In this document: in pieces, positions 26,501-36,100 of the stretch
Position numbering within the stretch: position 1 is the first letter of the stretch
How the letters are laid out: the number at the start of each line of letters is the position of its first letter
DNA from: Chloroflexota bacterium
GTDB taxonomy: Bacteria; Chloroflexota; UBA11872
Direction of reading: 5' to 3'
Assembly: GCA_022820025.1 (NCBI GenBank)
Contig: JAJEGF010000046.1
Location: 1 to 52,595, forward strand
DNA: 52,595 nt
Program-made: the position numbers and the translations under genes
Notes under the pieces: generated by a model
What the model was told of the DNA's origin: nothing
The model's database searches: none
The model's input: only the letters and a program-made list of their open reading frames with translations

Positions 26501-28758
26501 GCACCCGTGATGTCGGACTTTGCGAGCCTGGTGCGCGCTTCACCCACCGAGCTCACTCGCAGCGAGGACGGGAACACCTGCACCCGATTCTCCTCACGAG
26601 TGAGCAGCACGGCCTCCTCCAACCAGGCCACGGCCGTCCGAACCCGGGTGTCATCGGTGTTCGAGTCGCGTTCGAAGGCGTTCGCCTCATCCGCGCCCAG
26701 AATCTCGCCGGCGGTGGCCTCTAGTGGTCCGTCCAAACGCTTTTTGCGGTCCAGGTTCCGCAGCGCTCGCAGGACGCCGTGAATCTCCCGCCTCGTGAGC
26801 CGTGAGCGGGCCGACATGCCGAACTGACGCTCCACGTCGTCCTGGGTGTAGAGCAAGACACAGCGCGCCCGCTGCTGGTCCCGTCCAGCGCGGCCCGCCT
26901 CTTGCAGGTAGTTCTCCAGCGAGCCGGGGATATCGGCGTGAATGACCAGACGAACGTCCGGCTTGTCGATGCCCATGCCGAACGCGTTGGTGGCGACGAT
27001 GACCTTAAGGTCGCCACGTATGAAGGTCGCCTGGACGTTTTTCTTCCTCTCGGGGGGAAGGCCCGCATGGAAGTGATCGGCTCGTACGCCCTTCGCCTGC
27101 AGGAACGAAGCCAATGCTTCCGATTGGCGTCTGGTTGCGCAGTAGACGATGGCCCCGCCAGGCTCATCCAACTGCAGATCGGCAGCCACGATCTGGTGGA
27201 CATCGGCAAACTTCTCCCCGCTGGTCGTCGGCACCACGACGAACTCCAGGTTGGTGCGCTGCGCGCCGCCGTCAAACACCTTGAGGTCGATGCCGAGTTC
27301 CTCGTGGAAGTACTCGACAATGTCCGACTTCACATCGGGCTTCGCGGTCGCGGTGAGGCACAGGACTGGCGGAACCGGGTCCTCCCCCGCCTTCTCTCGG
27401 ATGAAGCGTCCGACGTACCGGTAGTCGGGCCGGAAGTCGTGTCCCCACTTCGAGAGGCAGTGCGCCTCGTCCAACACCCACCCCCCAATCGCCCTTTGGT
27501 CAAGAGCGCGGCGGAACGAGACGCTGCGAAGCTGCTCCGGCGCTGCAAGGACGATGCCGGCATCCCCAAGCCGCACGCGGTCCAGCGCATCGGCGCGCTC
27601 CGGCATGGAGAGGAGTCCGTTGATCGTGACGCAGGAGCCGATGCCCTTAGCCTCCAGACCCGCCACCTGATCGGCCATGAGGGCGACCAACGGCGAGATC
27701 ACCACCGTCAGCGCACCGGTCTTGTCGTAGCGGGAGAGCGCCGGCACCTGGTAGCAGAGCGACTTGCCCGCGCCGGTTGGCAGGATGCCCAGCACATGCC
27801 GCCCGGCCATGACCGCCTCGACGATGGACCGCTGCATCGGCTGGCCATGTTCGTCCGAAGGCTCGGGGCGGAAGTCGGGGAAGCCGAACCAGCGGGCGAG
27901 TTCGTTGCGGGAATCGTGTCGCTCGCGGCACCAACCGCACTCGGGATCGGTGCAGGCGGTGTTCCGTAACCGCGTGACCAGCCGACCCGCCTCGGGGAAC
28001 TGGTGTCGCACCCACGGCGGCATCACCGAGCTGCCCCCGGCCACCGACAGCCATACCAGGGCATAGGCCAGCGCCCAGCCGTGCCGCGCTATGTTCCCGA
28101 CGACCTCTCGCGCGCATGTCTGGCAGGCGTTGTCGGCTAAACATGCTTGGATTGCATCGGAGGTCTCAGCCTCTAACGGCCTCGGCATGTTCCGTAACGC
28201 TGCGAAAACCCGGTCGAAGCCCTGGCTCCCATCCGTCGTGGTCAGCCAGTGCCAGGCTGTCAGCAGGTTGGGCGGTGACTCCCGCAGAGTCTTTAGCTGA
28301 TCGCCAAAGACTTCCAGGGCGAGTCTGGCATCCAGATCCGGATCGTTGATGTGCCCGCGCTTGAGCCCGCCGTCCTGGTAGTGCTTGACTAAGTGGTGGT
28401 AGGGGTTGCGGGGAAAGGCCAGGGGATTGAGCCTGAGCGTGTCCACCGCCGGGAGCCGCAACAGCCGGAGACCGGGATTCGCAGCGTGCAGGTGGGGCAG
28501 GTCGAAGGCGATCAGGTTATGGCCGAGCAGGAAGTCAGCGCCGTCGGCAAGGCGGTCCAGCTCGATGAGGGCTCGGGCCAAGCCGGCGCCATGTGGGCCG
28601 GTGAGGGACTGCCCGGTGTCGGACCGTAGCCCGGCGAAGGCGTGGATGCGGGAGTCTCGGACGCCGACCTCGAGGTCAAGGGAGAGGCATCGGAACACGG
28701 GGCGTCCGTCGCTGTTCAACACAAGAAGGAATACTCCTTGATGTCGCGGACATCCCAT
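23599..28758 (-). CDS. Three-part fusion: DnaQ-like exonuclease, RecQ helicase, UvrD/PcrA-type helicase
   Basis: A 1719-residue protein. Residues 20-150 form a DEDD exonuclease-like domain: LDLE (D28, E30), GHNLIAFDLPHL (D86) and HINDPDLDA near 136-144. A cysteine group (C212, C215, C269, C274, C277) may bind zinc. The RecQ part follows: Walker A TGAGKS 328-333, DEAHC 430-434, CLTATA 467-472, and GMGIDKP through QEAGRAGRD at 594-627. After a 480-residue linker with winged-helix-like segments comes an SF1A helicase: AGPGSGKT 1117-1124, VDEYQD 1239-1244, GDDDQNIYAF near 1274-1283, and TAHRAKGLEFD in the last third. Both motors look complete. GTG 28722, with AAGGAG 10 bases upstream, is an alternative start. 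High GC suggests long residence. A role in repair or in destroying foreign DNA is possible; neither is proven. Confidence 0.85.
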   Translation of the reverse strand: MGCPRHQGVFLLVLNSDGRPVFRCLSLDLEVGVRDSRIHAFAGLRSDTGQSLTGPHGAGLARALIELDRLADGADFLLGHNLIAFDLPHLHAANPGLRLLRLPAVDTLRLNPLAFPRNPYHHLVKHYQDGGLKRGHINDPDLDARLALEVFGDQLKTLRESPPNLLTAWHWLTTTDGSQGFDRVFAALRNMPRPLEAETSDAIQACLADNACQTCAREVVGNIARHGWALAYALVWLSVAGGSSVMPPWVRHQFPEAGRLVTRLRNTACTDPECGWCRERHDSRNELARWFGFPDFRPEPSDEHGQPMQRSIVEAVMAGRHVLGILPTGAGKSLCYQVPALSRYDKTGALTVVISPLVALMADQVAGLEAKGIGSCVTINGLLSMPERADALDRVRLGDAGIVLAAPEQLRSVSFRRALDQRAIGGWVLDEAHCLSKWGHDFRPDYRYVGRFIREKAGEDPVPPVLCLTATAKPDVKSDIVEYFHEELGIDLKVFDGGAQRTNLEFVVVPTTSGEKFADVHQIVAADLQLDEPGGAIVYCATRRQSEALASFLQAKGVRADHFHAGLPPERKKNVQATFIRGDLKVIVATNAFGMGIDKPDVRLVIHADIPGSLENYLQEAGRAGRDQQRARCVLLYTQDDVERQFGMSARSRLTRREIHGVLRALRNLDRKKRLDGPLEATAGEILGADEANAFERDSNTDDTRVRTAVAWLEEAVLLTREENRVQVFPSSLRVSSVGEARTRLAKSDITGAYRRQLLMITETLVEADADEGISTDELMAATGLTSEGVRRALYDLERLGIASNDTVVTAFVHTGVVRASLRRLEQAATLETDLIAHLRESAPDMSTGETSMLHLRLATQRLKAEGHPHALPEHLWRLVRSIAADGRGEGGRGGSLGVRRWDTETVQVTLQRTWEALNQTAELRRAAARCLLDHLLDTLPPRSRGIDLLAETTLGKLLAAVRSDLILRSRVRDPARLMERALLWLHEQEVIRLNKGLAVFRPAMTIHLNPESRGFTPTDFASLKLHYDAQVVQIHVMAEYAQQGLASMAEALRLAMDYFALHDEAFLQRWLPDRARETSRQTTPDSWRTVVESLNNPIQRGIVADDREQTNVLVLAGPGSGKTRVLVHRIAYLVRVRRANPRGILALAYNRHAAVEIRQRLADLIGDDARGVTVFTCHALAMRLIGASFSGRANRLTERDFQDVLRQATALLRGEGLPPDESDEHRARLLAGFRWILVDEYQDIGSDQYELISALAGRTLAEADDKLSLFAVGDDDQNIYAFNGSSVEFIRRFEADYGAKPAFLTGNYRSTSHIVAAANAVIEPARERMKIGYPIAIDRIRAKESPGGRWTALDPVARGKVQLLPGGDNPIAQAQVAVAELQRLSGLDPNWEWSACAVVARDWIYLEPVRSVCELHDISVEMANEDFSGFWHLRETRALRDWLNQKDSQLVRSGDLADWLRMQPQGPWVTLLEEAVAEYALETGGTETALAHFLEWLAEWGQEFRRRQGGLLLTTAHRAKGLEFDHVIVLDGAWDRLGRGEDRDAPRRLYYVAMTRARQTLTLMRFPGRHPFQDALQRSPSVLRREVSAARPALTPELSRCYRRLSLGDVFLSFAGYRPPDDPVHPAIAALSPGDRLNVRKGSNRWELLDSHGTVVGRLANSFEPPADMRCAVASVLAIATWDRESSDPRYRERLRSDSWEVVVPELVFGPEPTKTHQ

Positions 28759-29260
28759 GACTCGCGAGAATCTTCACGGAGACAGCGTCGGCCACGCCAG
28801 TGTTCAAGGCGTGCATGGTATCCGGCGCCTGCACCGACATTTCCTCCGCTGGCAAAGGCGAAGCAGCACCGACTGTAGGTCACAGCGTCGACTTTCGACG
28901 CCACGATCTACGGTGACGGCAGGACGTGATCCTGTCCGTGTCGGCCCAACTGGGGACGCGCAAGTACGATCCCTGGCCAGCCGCCGGTCCGCGGTCCACG
29001 TGCATGGAGACGATGTCGAGTGCGGGCGAGTCGCTGACGGGCGCAGGTTGCCGGGAGATGATCGAGGAGAGAATCAAGCCCAACGCTCCTATCGACGGCA
29101 CCATCGTATGGAAATCCAGCCAGTTCCATCAGCAAGCGCGCGTGCGCCCGAGCCACTGAGCCAAGCGCATCGACGAAGCGGTAGAAGGAACAGCAGGTGT
29201 GAAGCTGCAGCGCCTGACATCGTCCTGCCGACCCGGCAGCGCCGACGACTCACCGCGCGT
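28759..29260. other. Intergenic region between RecQ fusion and R3
   Basis: About 500 bases containing the presumed promoter of the minus-strand RecQ fusion gene. No convincing open frame on either strand; overlapping GC-rich frames look like chance. Confidence 0.4.
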
Positions 29261-29776
29261 ACGGAATCCTGCCTGGCTCCTGGATTATTGACTCGGCACC
29301 CTGAGGTCGGATTGCCCTGGCACCAAGAGGAGTCGGATGCCCCCGGCTGCGGCCTCACCGATCTCCGCACGGCCACGGGCGCACCACCCGTCGCACCGCG
29401 GCCGTCGGTCCTTCGCCGCCTAGTATCGGTGGGTCGACGACGCCCTGCGCCATCGCGCCGACGGCTATCGGCTGTTCGACTCGCCGCTGGTCGGACTGCC
29501 GGGCGTGCATCGGCTGGCCCGCCGGCGCTTTCGCGGCAGTGCCATTGGCGACGTGCGCGCCGCACGCGCGCTTCTGCAGCAAGCCACGGAGCAGGCCTCG
29601 GAAATCCTGACGCCGCGGCAGGTTCTGCTGCGGGCGCAGGCGGAATTCCCCCCGAATGAGGGTGGAATCTCCGTGCCATTGTTCCTGGAAGGGGGCAACG
29701 GCCTGTACATCGGTCTTGATGCCGTAACAGGTGTGGGATGGCTCGCGAGGGGTGCGTGTCACCGCGGTTCTTCTAA
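29261..29776 (+). repeat. Dispersed repeat R3, HTH part internally deleted
   Basis: Aligns with R1 from ACGGAATCCTG to CTTCTAA, but about 141 bases that encode the helix-turn-helix in R1 (after CAGGTTCTG, R1 13226-13367) are missing. The upstream part has an in-frame TAG (CGCCTAGTATCGGTGG near 29420) where R1 reads CGCCTACTATCGCTGG. The 3' element is intact, with both stems and the 12-codon frame MAREGCVSPRFF at 29738-29776. The remaining frame from GTG 29505 can be read to 29783 because the R1 stop is replaced by GAG. Confidence 0.8.
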
Positions 29777-30152
29777 GTCCTGAACAGCGAGTTCGAGTCT
29801 CACCGGACGGTCGTGCCGGGACTCCGCCCGCGCGTACGGCGATGATCGCGTCGAAGTGGCAAACCTAAGGTCGCTCCATGCGCGGTCCGAGCACGATCCA
29901 ACCATGCGCTCGTGAAACCCACATGCCGGAAACCATTGGCGCGCCGCCTCGCCAATTGGGTGCAACTCGCTGGTGAGGACAGAAAGCCGAGGCTGATCTG
30001 CGATATGGCTAGAGACCGTGGCTTGGAGCCGTAAGTGGACCAAAGTGGGGATGCCGAAGCCGAGGCTAGTCCCTAGCAGTCTATGGAGACCTTGCTGACG
30101 TGCTCGCCGTCGCACGGTCCGTCGAGCGCATCCGCGTCCGACTCCGGCATCC
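29777..30152. other. Intergenic region after R3
   Basis: About 375 bases without a supported gene. A GTTCGAGTCT segment at 29791-29800 resembles a tRNA T-loop and lies 15 bases after a CTTCTAA that resembles an anticodon loop (see findings). Confidence 0.4.
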
Positions 30153-32528
30153 CTATCGGGGGCCTTGGGTCTCGCTCTTCGGCATTCGATAGCCGACGCG
30201 CGGCTCCGTAAAGATGTATCTGGGACTGTTGGCCTCATCCCCGAGCTTGTGGCGCAGCCTCGTCACGATGGTCCGCACCAGCCCCGAGTCGCCGGAGTGG
30301 CCCAGGCCCCAGACCCGCAGCAGCAGCTGGTCGTAGGTCAAGACAATCCCGGCATGGACGGAAAGCTCGTAGAGCACCCCATACTCCGTCGGGGTGAGCG
30401 CCACCGGACTATCGTCCAGGGTCACCCTCCGCTCGGCGTAGTGAATGACTAGGTCCCCCCGCCGGTAGGGCTGGGGTTGCGCCGCCCGGCCCAGTCCGGC
30501 CTGCTGCCGGAGGGCAGCCCGAATTCTGGCCGCTAGTTCCGAGGGCGAGAAGGGCTTGACCACGTAATCGGCGGCGCCCATGTCCAGGGCCCGCGTGACA
30601 TTCTCCTCTCGGCCGTAGGCGGACACGAAGATCACCGGCACCTCGGTGGTTGCCAGGATGGCCTGCATCAGGTCCACGCCGTCGCTCCCCGGCAGCACCA
30701 GGTCCATCAGCACGAGGTGGGGATGCTCCTCTGCCATCAGGCGGGGCACGTCATCCGGATCGGCCGTCACGATGGGGACGTAACCCGCCTCGGACAGGGC
30801 GTTCCGGATGTAGCGCAGGGCCCGGGGGTCGTCGTCCACCGCCAGGACCCGGGTCCGACCCCGTCCCGATCGGCGGGAGCGGGACGGGGTTCCGGGGTCG
30901 GGGCTGACCCCCTCCTCAACCACCGGAATAGTAAAGGTGAAACGGGCGCCGAGGTCCGGCCCGTCGCTCTCGGCCCGGATGCGGCCCCCGTGGGCCTCCA
31001 CGATCCCTCGGCAGATGGCCAAGCCCAGCCCCGATCCTGCCGGGCCGGTGCCCCGGCTTTCAGCGTCAGCACGGCTGTACTTGCGGAACAGGCGCGGCAA
31101 CTCCTCGGCAGAGATGCCCCGTCCCCGGTCCGACACCGAGACGACGACGTGGAGACCCTGCCTGCGGGCGCTCACCCTGATGGGCGACGACGCGCTGGAG
31201 TGCCGGGCCGCGTTGGCGAGCAGGTTGTTCAGCACCTGGAGCATGCGCCGCCGGTCCGCCATCACGAGGGGCAAATCCGACGCAAGGTCGAGCTCCAGGG
31301 TGTTCCCGCTCCCGGTTCTCCGGAAGGCGTTGCGGGCCTCGTCCACCAGCGCGGTCACATCGGAGGGTTCCGGAGAGACCGACAGCGTGCCCGTCTCGAT
31401 GCGGGCCACGTCCAGCAGGTTGTTGATCAGGCCTCGCATGTGCTCGGACTGCTCGATGATGATGCGGTGGAACTGGCGCATCTCCGCCGGGTCCAGGGAC
31501 GACGCCTCGTCCAGCAGCGTGGTGGCCGAGCCCCGGATGGAGGTCAGCGGGGTGCGCAGCTCGTGGCTTACCATCCCCAGGAACTCGGCCCGAAGACGCT
31601 CCGTCTCCTCGAGGGGCGCTAGGTCCTGGAGGGTGACCACGAAGGACTCGATCTCCCCCTCCTCCGAGCGGATGGGGGTGGCGTTGACCAGAGCGGTGAC
31701 GCTCCGCCCGTCGGGCAGCTCGATGGCGATCTCCTCGGCCCGCACCGTCTCCCCGGCTCCCAGGGCCTCGTAGATGGTCAGGTCCTCCAGCGAGAGCTCC
31801 CGGCCGTCGGCCCGCCGGAAGGTGAGGGTGCTGAGCGCCCGCTCCCAGGAGCCGTCCGCCTCCAGGAGGCTCCCGACGATCCGCCGCGCCTCCCGGTTCA
31901 TCGACGCCACCCGGCGGTTCCGCACGTCGAAGACCATCACGCCCGTGGGCGAGGTCTCCACCAGGGTCTCCAGGTCGGCCCTGGCCCGCCGCTCCTCCCG
32001 GTGCCGCCTGGCGTTGGCGATGACCAGCGCCGCCTGCGAGGCGAACATCACCAGGGTCTCCTCGTCCTCGCGGCTGAACTCCCTGCCTTCCTCCTCCCGG
32101 CCCAGGTAGATGTTGCCCACACCCTCGCTCCCGTGGCGGATGGGCACCGCCAGGAAGGGGCCGATGGGAGTGGGGTGAGCGCCGGGAAGGCCCAGCGACC
32201 CCATGTGGGTCGCGTAGTCGCGGACGCGCAGCGGACTGTCCAGGGCGCTGAGATACTGGTAGACCAGCAGGCCATCTGGCAGGAGGTTCTCCATGGCCCC
32301 CTGCTCGTCGGCCGTCATGCCCGAGGTGACGAAGTCCTGGGGGTAGCCTGACCCGTCCAGGGTCGTGATGACCCCGTAGCGGGAGTCCGTCAGGGCGCGG
32401 GCGCTGTCCACCACCTCCTGGAGTACGGTGTCGACGTCCAGGCTCCCGCTGATGCGCAGGCTGGCCTGGCTGAGCCGGGACAGCCGGTCCCGTGCCTTCC
32501 GGTCCGCGGCCGGGTCCCCGGAGTCCAT
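30153..32528 (-). CDS. Hybrid sensor histidine kinase with GAF and PAS domains, receiver and winged-helix DNA-binding domain
   Basis: ATG 32528 is preferred over an in-frame ATG at 32606 because GGAGGGGAGAAG lies just upstream; this gives 791 residues. Order: GAF-like domain about 30-175, PAS about 185-304, dimerisation helix with phospho-acceptor His322 in VSHELRTP, HATPase domain with N-box NNLLANAARH near 434-443 and G-boxes DRGRGIS and GSGLGLA, receiver from about 560 with LAVDDDP and acceptor Asp609 in LVLMDLVLPGSDG, and an OmpR-type winged helix in the last 100 residues (LTPTEYGVLYEL, RLRHKLGD). All steps of a two-component system therefore sit on one soluble chain with no membrane segment. 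The signal should be cytoplasmic, perhaps redox or a small molecule bound by GAF/PAS. The target genes are unknown; the exported-protein genes divergent from it are candidates. Confidence 0.9.
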   Translation of the reverse strand: MDSGDPAADRKARDRLSRLSQASLRISGSLDVDTVLQEVVDSARALTDSRYGVITTLDGSGYPQDFVTSGMTADEQGAMENLLPDGLLVYQYLSALDSPLRVRDYATHMGSLGLPGAHPTPIGPFLAVPIRHGSEGVGNIYLGREEEGREFSREDEETLVMFASQAALVIANARRHREERRARADLETLVETSPTGVMVFDVRNRRVASMNREARRIVGSLLEADGSWERALSTLTFRRADGRELSLEDLTIYEALGAGETVRAEEIAIELPDGRSVTALVNATPIRSEEGEIESFVVTLQDLAPLEETERLRAEFLGMVSHELRTPLTSIRGSATTLLDEASSLDPAEMRQFHRIIIEQSEHMRGLINNLLDVARIETGTLSVSPEPSDVTALVDEARNAFRRTGSGNTLELDLASDLPLVMADRRRMLQVLNNLLANAARHSSASSPIRVSARRQGLHVVVSVSDRGRGISAEELPRLFRKYSRADAESRGTGPAGSGLGLAICRGIVEAHGGRIRAESDGPDLGARFTFTIPVVEEGVSPDPGTPSRSRRSGRGRTRVLAVDDDPRALRYIRNALSEAGYVPIVTADPDDVPRLMAEEHPHLVLMDLVLPGSDGVDLMQAILATTEVPVIFVSAYGREENVTRALDMGAADYVVKPFSPSELAARIRAALRQQAGLGRAAQPQPYRRGDLVIHYAERRVTLDDSPVALTPTEYGVLYELSVHAGIVLTYDQLLLRVWGLGHSGDSGLVRTIVTRLRHKLGDEANSPRYIFTEPRVGYRMPKSETQGPR

Positions 32529-33128
32529 CAGCTTCTCCCCTCCAACGAGGCGGCGACCGCACCGCTGGAGCTCAGGCTTCCCTGCGGCATGCCGTTGAAA
32601 CAACAATTACATGCATAATACGCCCAATTAAACGGATCTGCTATAGACACTCCTCAGGCGCTGTGCGAGTTTTGCGGTAGTTGGTTGGTGCCACGGGGGG
32701 GCGGATGTCTTGCCGGCGACTACAGGACATAGCCTGGAACCTGGTGCTCCGGCGGACAGCGGCCGGTTTCTCGTTCCGCAGCCTCGCCCCGATTGTCCCC
32801 GCGCGTAGTCCCGGGGGGTAAGCACGCTGCGTGGCCGCCTCGCTCCGATCCCGTCGGCTCCGATCGAAGCTGACCTCCCTTCCGCGATTCCCCGGGCATT
32901 CTCCGCCCGGTGCAAACCCACCCCACCAGCGGACGTGAGCGCGCCGTCAGTTGACCGCGCCAGCCTTCTCTTCCTGCCTGCTCCCTTTGACGATACCCGT
33001 TGCGGGACGCTCGGCCGCCGCTCCCTCGGGGGCGGCGACCTTCCCATGATCCCTGCCAGCGCCAACCCCGTCTGTAACGCCCTCCGGCGCGTTCATCGCG
33101 TCAATACCCAGAGACGAGAGGCGGTGCC
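32529..33128. other. Intergenic region between divergent genes
   Basis: Six hundred bases between the kinase gene and the first large exported-protein gene, which diverge. Both promoters should lie here, which makes it the natural place for a binding site of the kinase-linked winged-helix domain. An A/T-rich patch at about 32600-32650 stands out. No operator can be defined by eye. Confidence 0.4.
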
Positions 33129-36100
33129 ATGACCGGTCTGCTTACGTCGCGCTTCATCCCGCGCCGGGGAGTCCTCGTCGCCGTAGCCATCCTAGTCGCC
33201 CTGCTGGCCGTGGGCTCGCCGGACCGGGCCTTCGCCCAGGGCCAAACCTTCACGCCCAACCCCGGCCAGGAGTTCAACACCCTCAGTGCAGCCGGGAACA
33301 CCCTTGCCGGCGGCATCTGGTCCAACGGAACGACCATGTGGATCGCAGACTCCGGCGATGACAAGATCTACGCCTACAACCTGGCGACCAAGCAGCGCGA
33401 CAGCGCCAAGGACATCACCACCCTGTCCGCCGCCGGGAACACCGATCCCACCGGCATCTGGTCCGACGGCACCACCATGTGGGTTGCCGACTACAACGAC
33501 CGCAAGCTCTACGCCTACGCCCTGGCCGACGGGACGCGCCAGGACGGGACCGGGGGCACCACCGACAGGGAAATCACGCTCCACACCGCCAACGGCCAGC
33601 CCCGGGGCATCTCCTCCGACGGCACGACCCTCTGGGCCGTCGGATTCCGTTCTACTGAAGCCAAGATCTATGCCTACAACCTGTCCACCAAGGCGCGCGA
33701 CGGCGCCAAGGACGTCACGCTGGACGGCAAAAACCTGGACGTACTTGGAGTCTGGCATGACGGCGCCACGCTGTGGACGGTGCAAACGTCGCAAACGGGG
33801 GCCGGGTTTCTGCACGCCTACAACACGACGACCTCGCAGGCCACCAGGCACCACCTGCCCACTCCAGAGAACAGCAACTCGGGCTACATGTGGTCCAACA
33901 GTTCCCACATATGGGTGACGGATGCCAATGACGACAAGCTCTACGCCTACAACATCGTCCAGACCCAGGCCCTGGTCTCCAACATCACCGAGACGACCGG
34001 TGTCGCCAACATCTTAGGGAATGACTACGCCCAGCAGTTCACGACGGGCTTAAACCAGAACGGCTACACCCTGACCAGCGTCGAGCTGGACATGTCGGTA
34101 TCAACCGTTGGCACCACCGCGGGGACCTGGACCGTCTCCGTCCATGCCAGCAGCAACGGCCAGCCGGGCAGCAGGCTGGCCACGCTGAACGCGCCCGGGA
34201 CCATCACCACCGGCGCCAACACCTTCACCCACACAGGCCTTGACTTGGCGGCCGCCACCAGCTATTTCGTGGTCCTCGACGTCAGCGGCGCCAGTAACAA
34301 GTTCTCGGTTCGGGACACCGCCTCCGACAACGAGAGTGGCGAGGCGGGTTGGAGCCTCAACAACGTCGGCCATCGCCGGGGCTACACCTCCACGGGCGCG
34401 TACACCACCAACGCTAATGCCCTGAAGATGCGCGTCAACGGCCTGGTCACGCCGGTGCCCGACCCGGACCCGGCCCTGGTTTCCAACTTCGGCAAGGGGA
34501 GTTTGACGTGGAGGAGCCTCCAAAGCGACTATGCCCAGCAGTTCAGGACGGGCCCAACCGGCTACACCCTGACCAGCGTCGAGCTGGACCTGGCGTTTCC
34601 AACGGGCCGGGAAAAACGAACGTTCACCGTCGCCATCCACGCCAGCTCGGGCGGCTTGCCGGGCAGCAGCCTGGCCACGCTGACGCCGCCGGCAACCTTC
34701 GGGACTAGTCAGCAGGAGAATATAACCAGGTTCATCCACGCGGGCCTGGACCTGAGCGCCTCTACCGACTACTTCGTGGTCATCGACGTCACTTCGACCA
34801 CCGGTTTCGGCTCTTTCAGGAACACCGACTCTGACGACGAGGACAGCGCGGCGGGCTGGACCATCAGCAACATAGGCCATCAGCGTCTCAGCACCGCCAC
34901 CACCTGGAATACCAACGCCGATTCCAGGAAGATCCGCATAAGCGGCACCGCCAACCCGATTCCCAAGCCCCCGGTGCCGGAACGGTGGACCCTGGCGGGC
35001 AACCTTGGGGAGGCCACCGCCTCCACCGTCGCCCTGGGCACCTATGACGTGGCGCAGCGGTTCACTACGGGCAGCAACCCCGACGGCTACACCGTGACCA
35101 GCGTGGAGCTGGGTCTGTCCTTCGCGACGGCGTCGCGGGCGTCGTTCAGGGTGGCGGTGCACGAGGACGACAACGGCCAGCCGGGCGACAGGCTGGGCAT
35201 CCTGGGCATTCAGTGGCAGCGCTACTGGGCCGATCAGTACAAGTGGCGCCATCACGGGATCGCGCTTGAGCCTTCCACGAGCTATTTCCTGGTGCTGGAC
35301 TCGTTCTCTGCCGGCTCGGGCACCATCGGCACCACCACCGCCGGCAACACGGAGGGCGAAGGGCGGCAGACGCTCGCCAACGAGTACCTCCGGCGGGCCC
35401 GGGCGGCGACCGGCGCCTACTCGAAAATCGCGGACAGCCGCCTCAAGCTGCGGATCAACGGCGACGTCAACCACGGCCCCGAGGACCTGATCCTGACGGT
35501 CTCGCCCACCCGCATCACGGAAGGCGACGAGCCGACCACGCTGACCTTCACCGTCACCATCGGCGAGGCGCGTGACAAGGACTACTCCTTCAGCGTCAAT
35601 CACGGCAAGGGCTACGGGGAGGTGTACTCCTGTCCGGGCCGGCGCGGCAACACCAACTATCGCTACTACCGCAGCGACTGTCCGCCGCTGGCCCACGGGC
35701 CGAATGACTGGCTCCATTGGACCATTCCGTCACAACCCCGGGACTACTCGATCCAGGGGCACGCCATCGGCTTCACGATCCCGGCCGGCCAGACCAGCGT
35801 CACCGACACCTACATCATCACGCCCTACGACGACGAGAAGGAAGAAGGGGAAGAGTACATCTTCTTCATCCCCGAGTCGGGCAAATACCCGACGGCGCAG
35901 CTGATCCTCGCCAATCGCGAACCGGCCTTCGAGCCGACGGAGCTGACCGGCCTGGCCCTGGCCCCCGTCCCGGGCGAGCCCACCCAGCTGGCCGTGTCCT
36001 GGAACACGGTGGCGGACGCGGCCAGGTACGACGTGCGCTGGAAGACCGTCTCCGGGGAGTACGGCGACGCCGTGGAGACGACCGGCACCAGCTACACCAT

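Noticed and set aside
25685-27969. Long plus-strand frames (365 and 355 codons) opposite the RecQ-UvrD gene.
   Set aside because: They are rich in Arg, Ser and Gly without motifs, and the minus strand encodes complete helicase motifs over the same bases. They are antisense shadows of a high-GC gene.
31066-32562. A 498-codon minus-strand frame overlapping the kinase gene in another frame.
   Set aside because: Its translation is Gly/Arg/Pro-rich, and the overlapping frame has all kinase motifs; this is a high-GC shadow.
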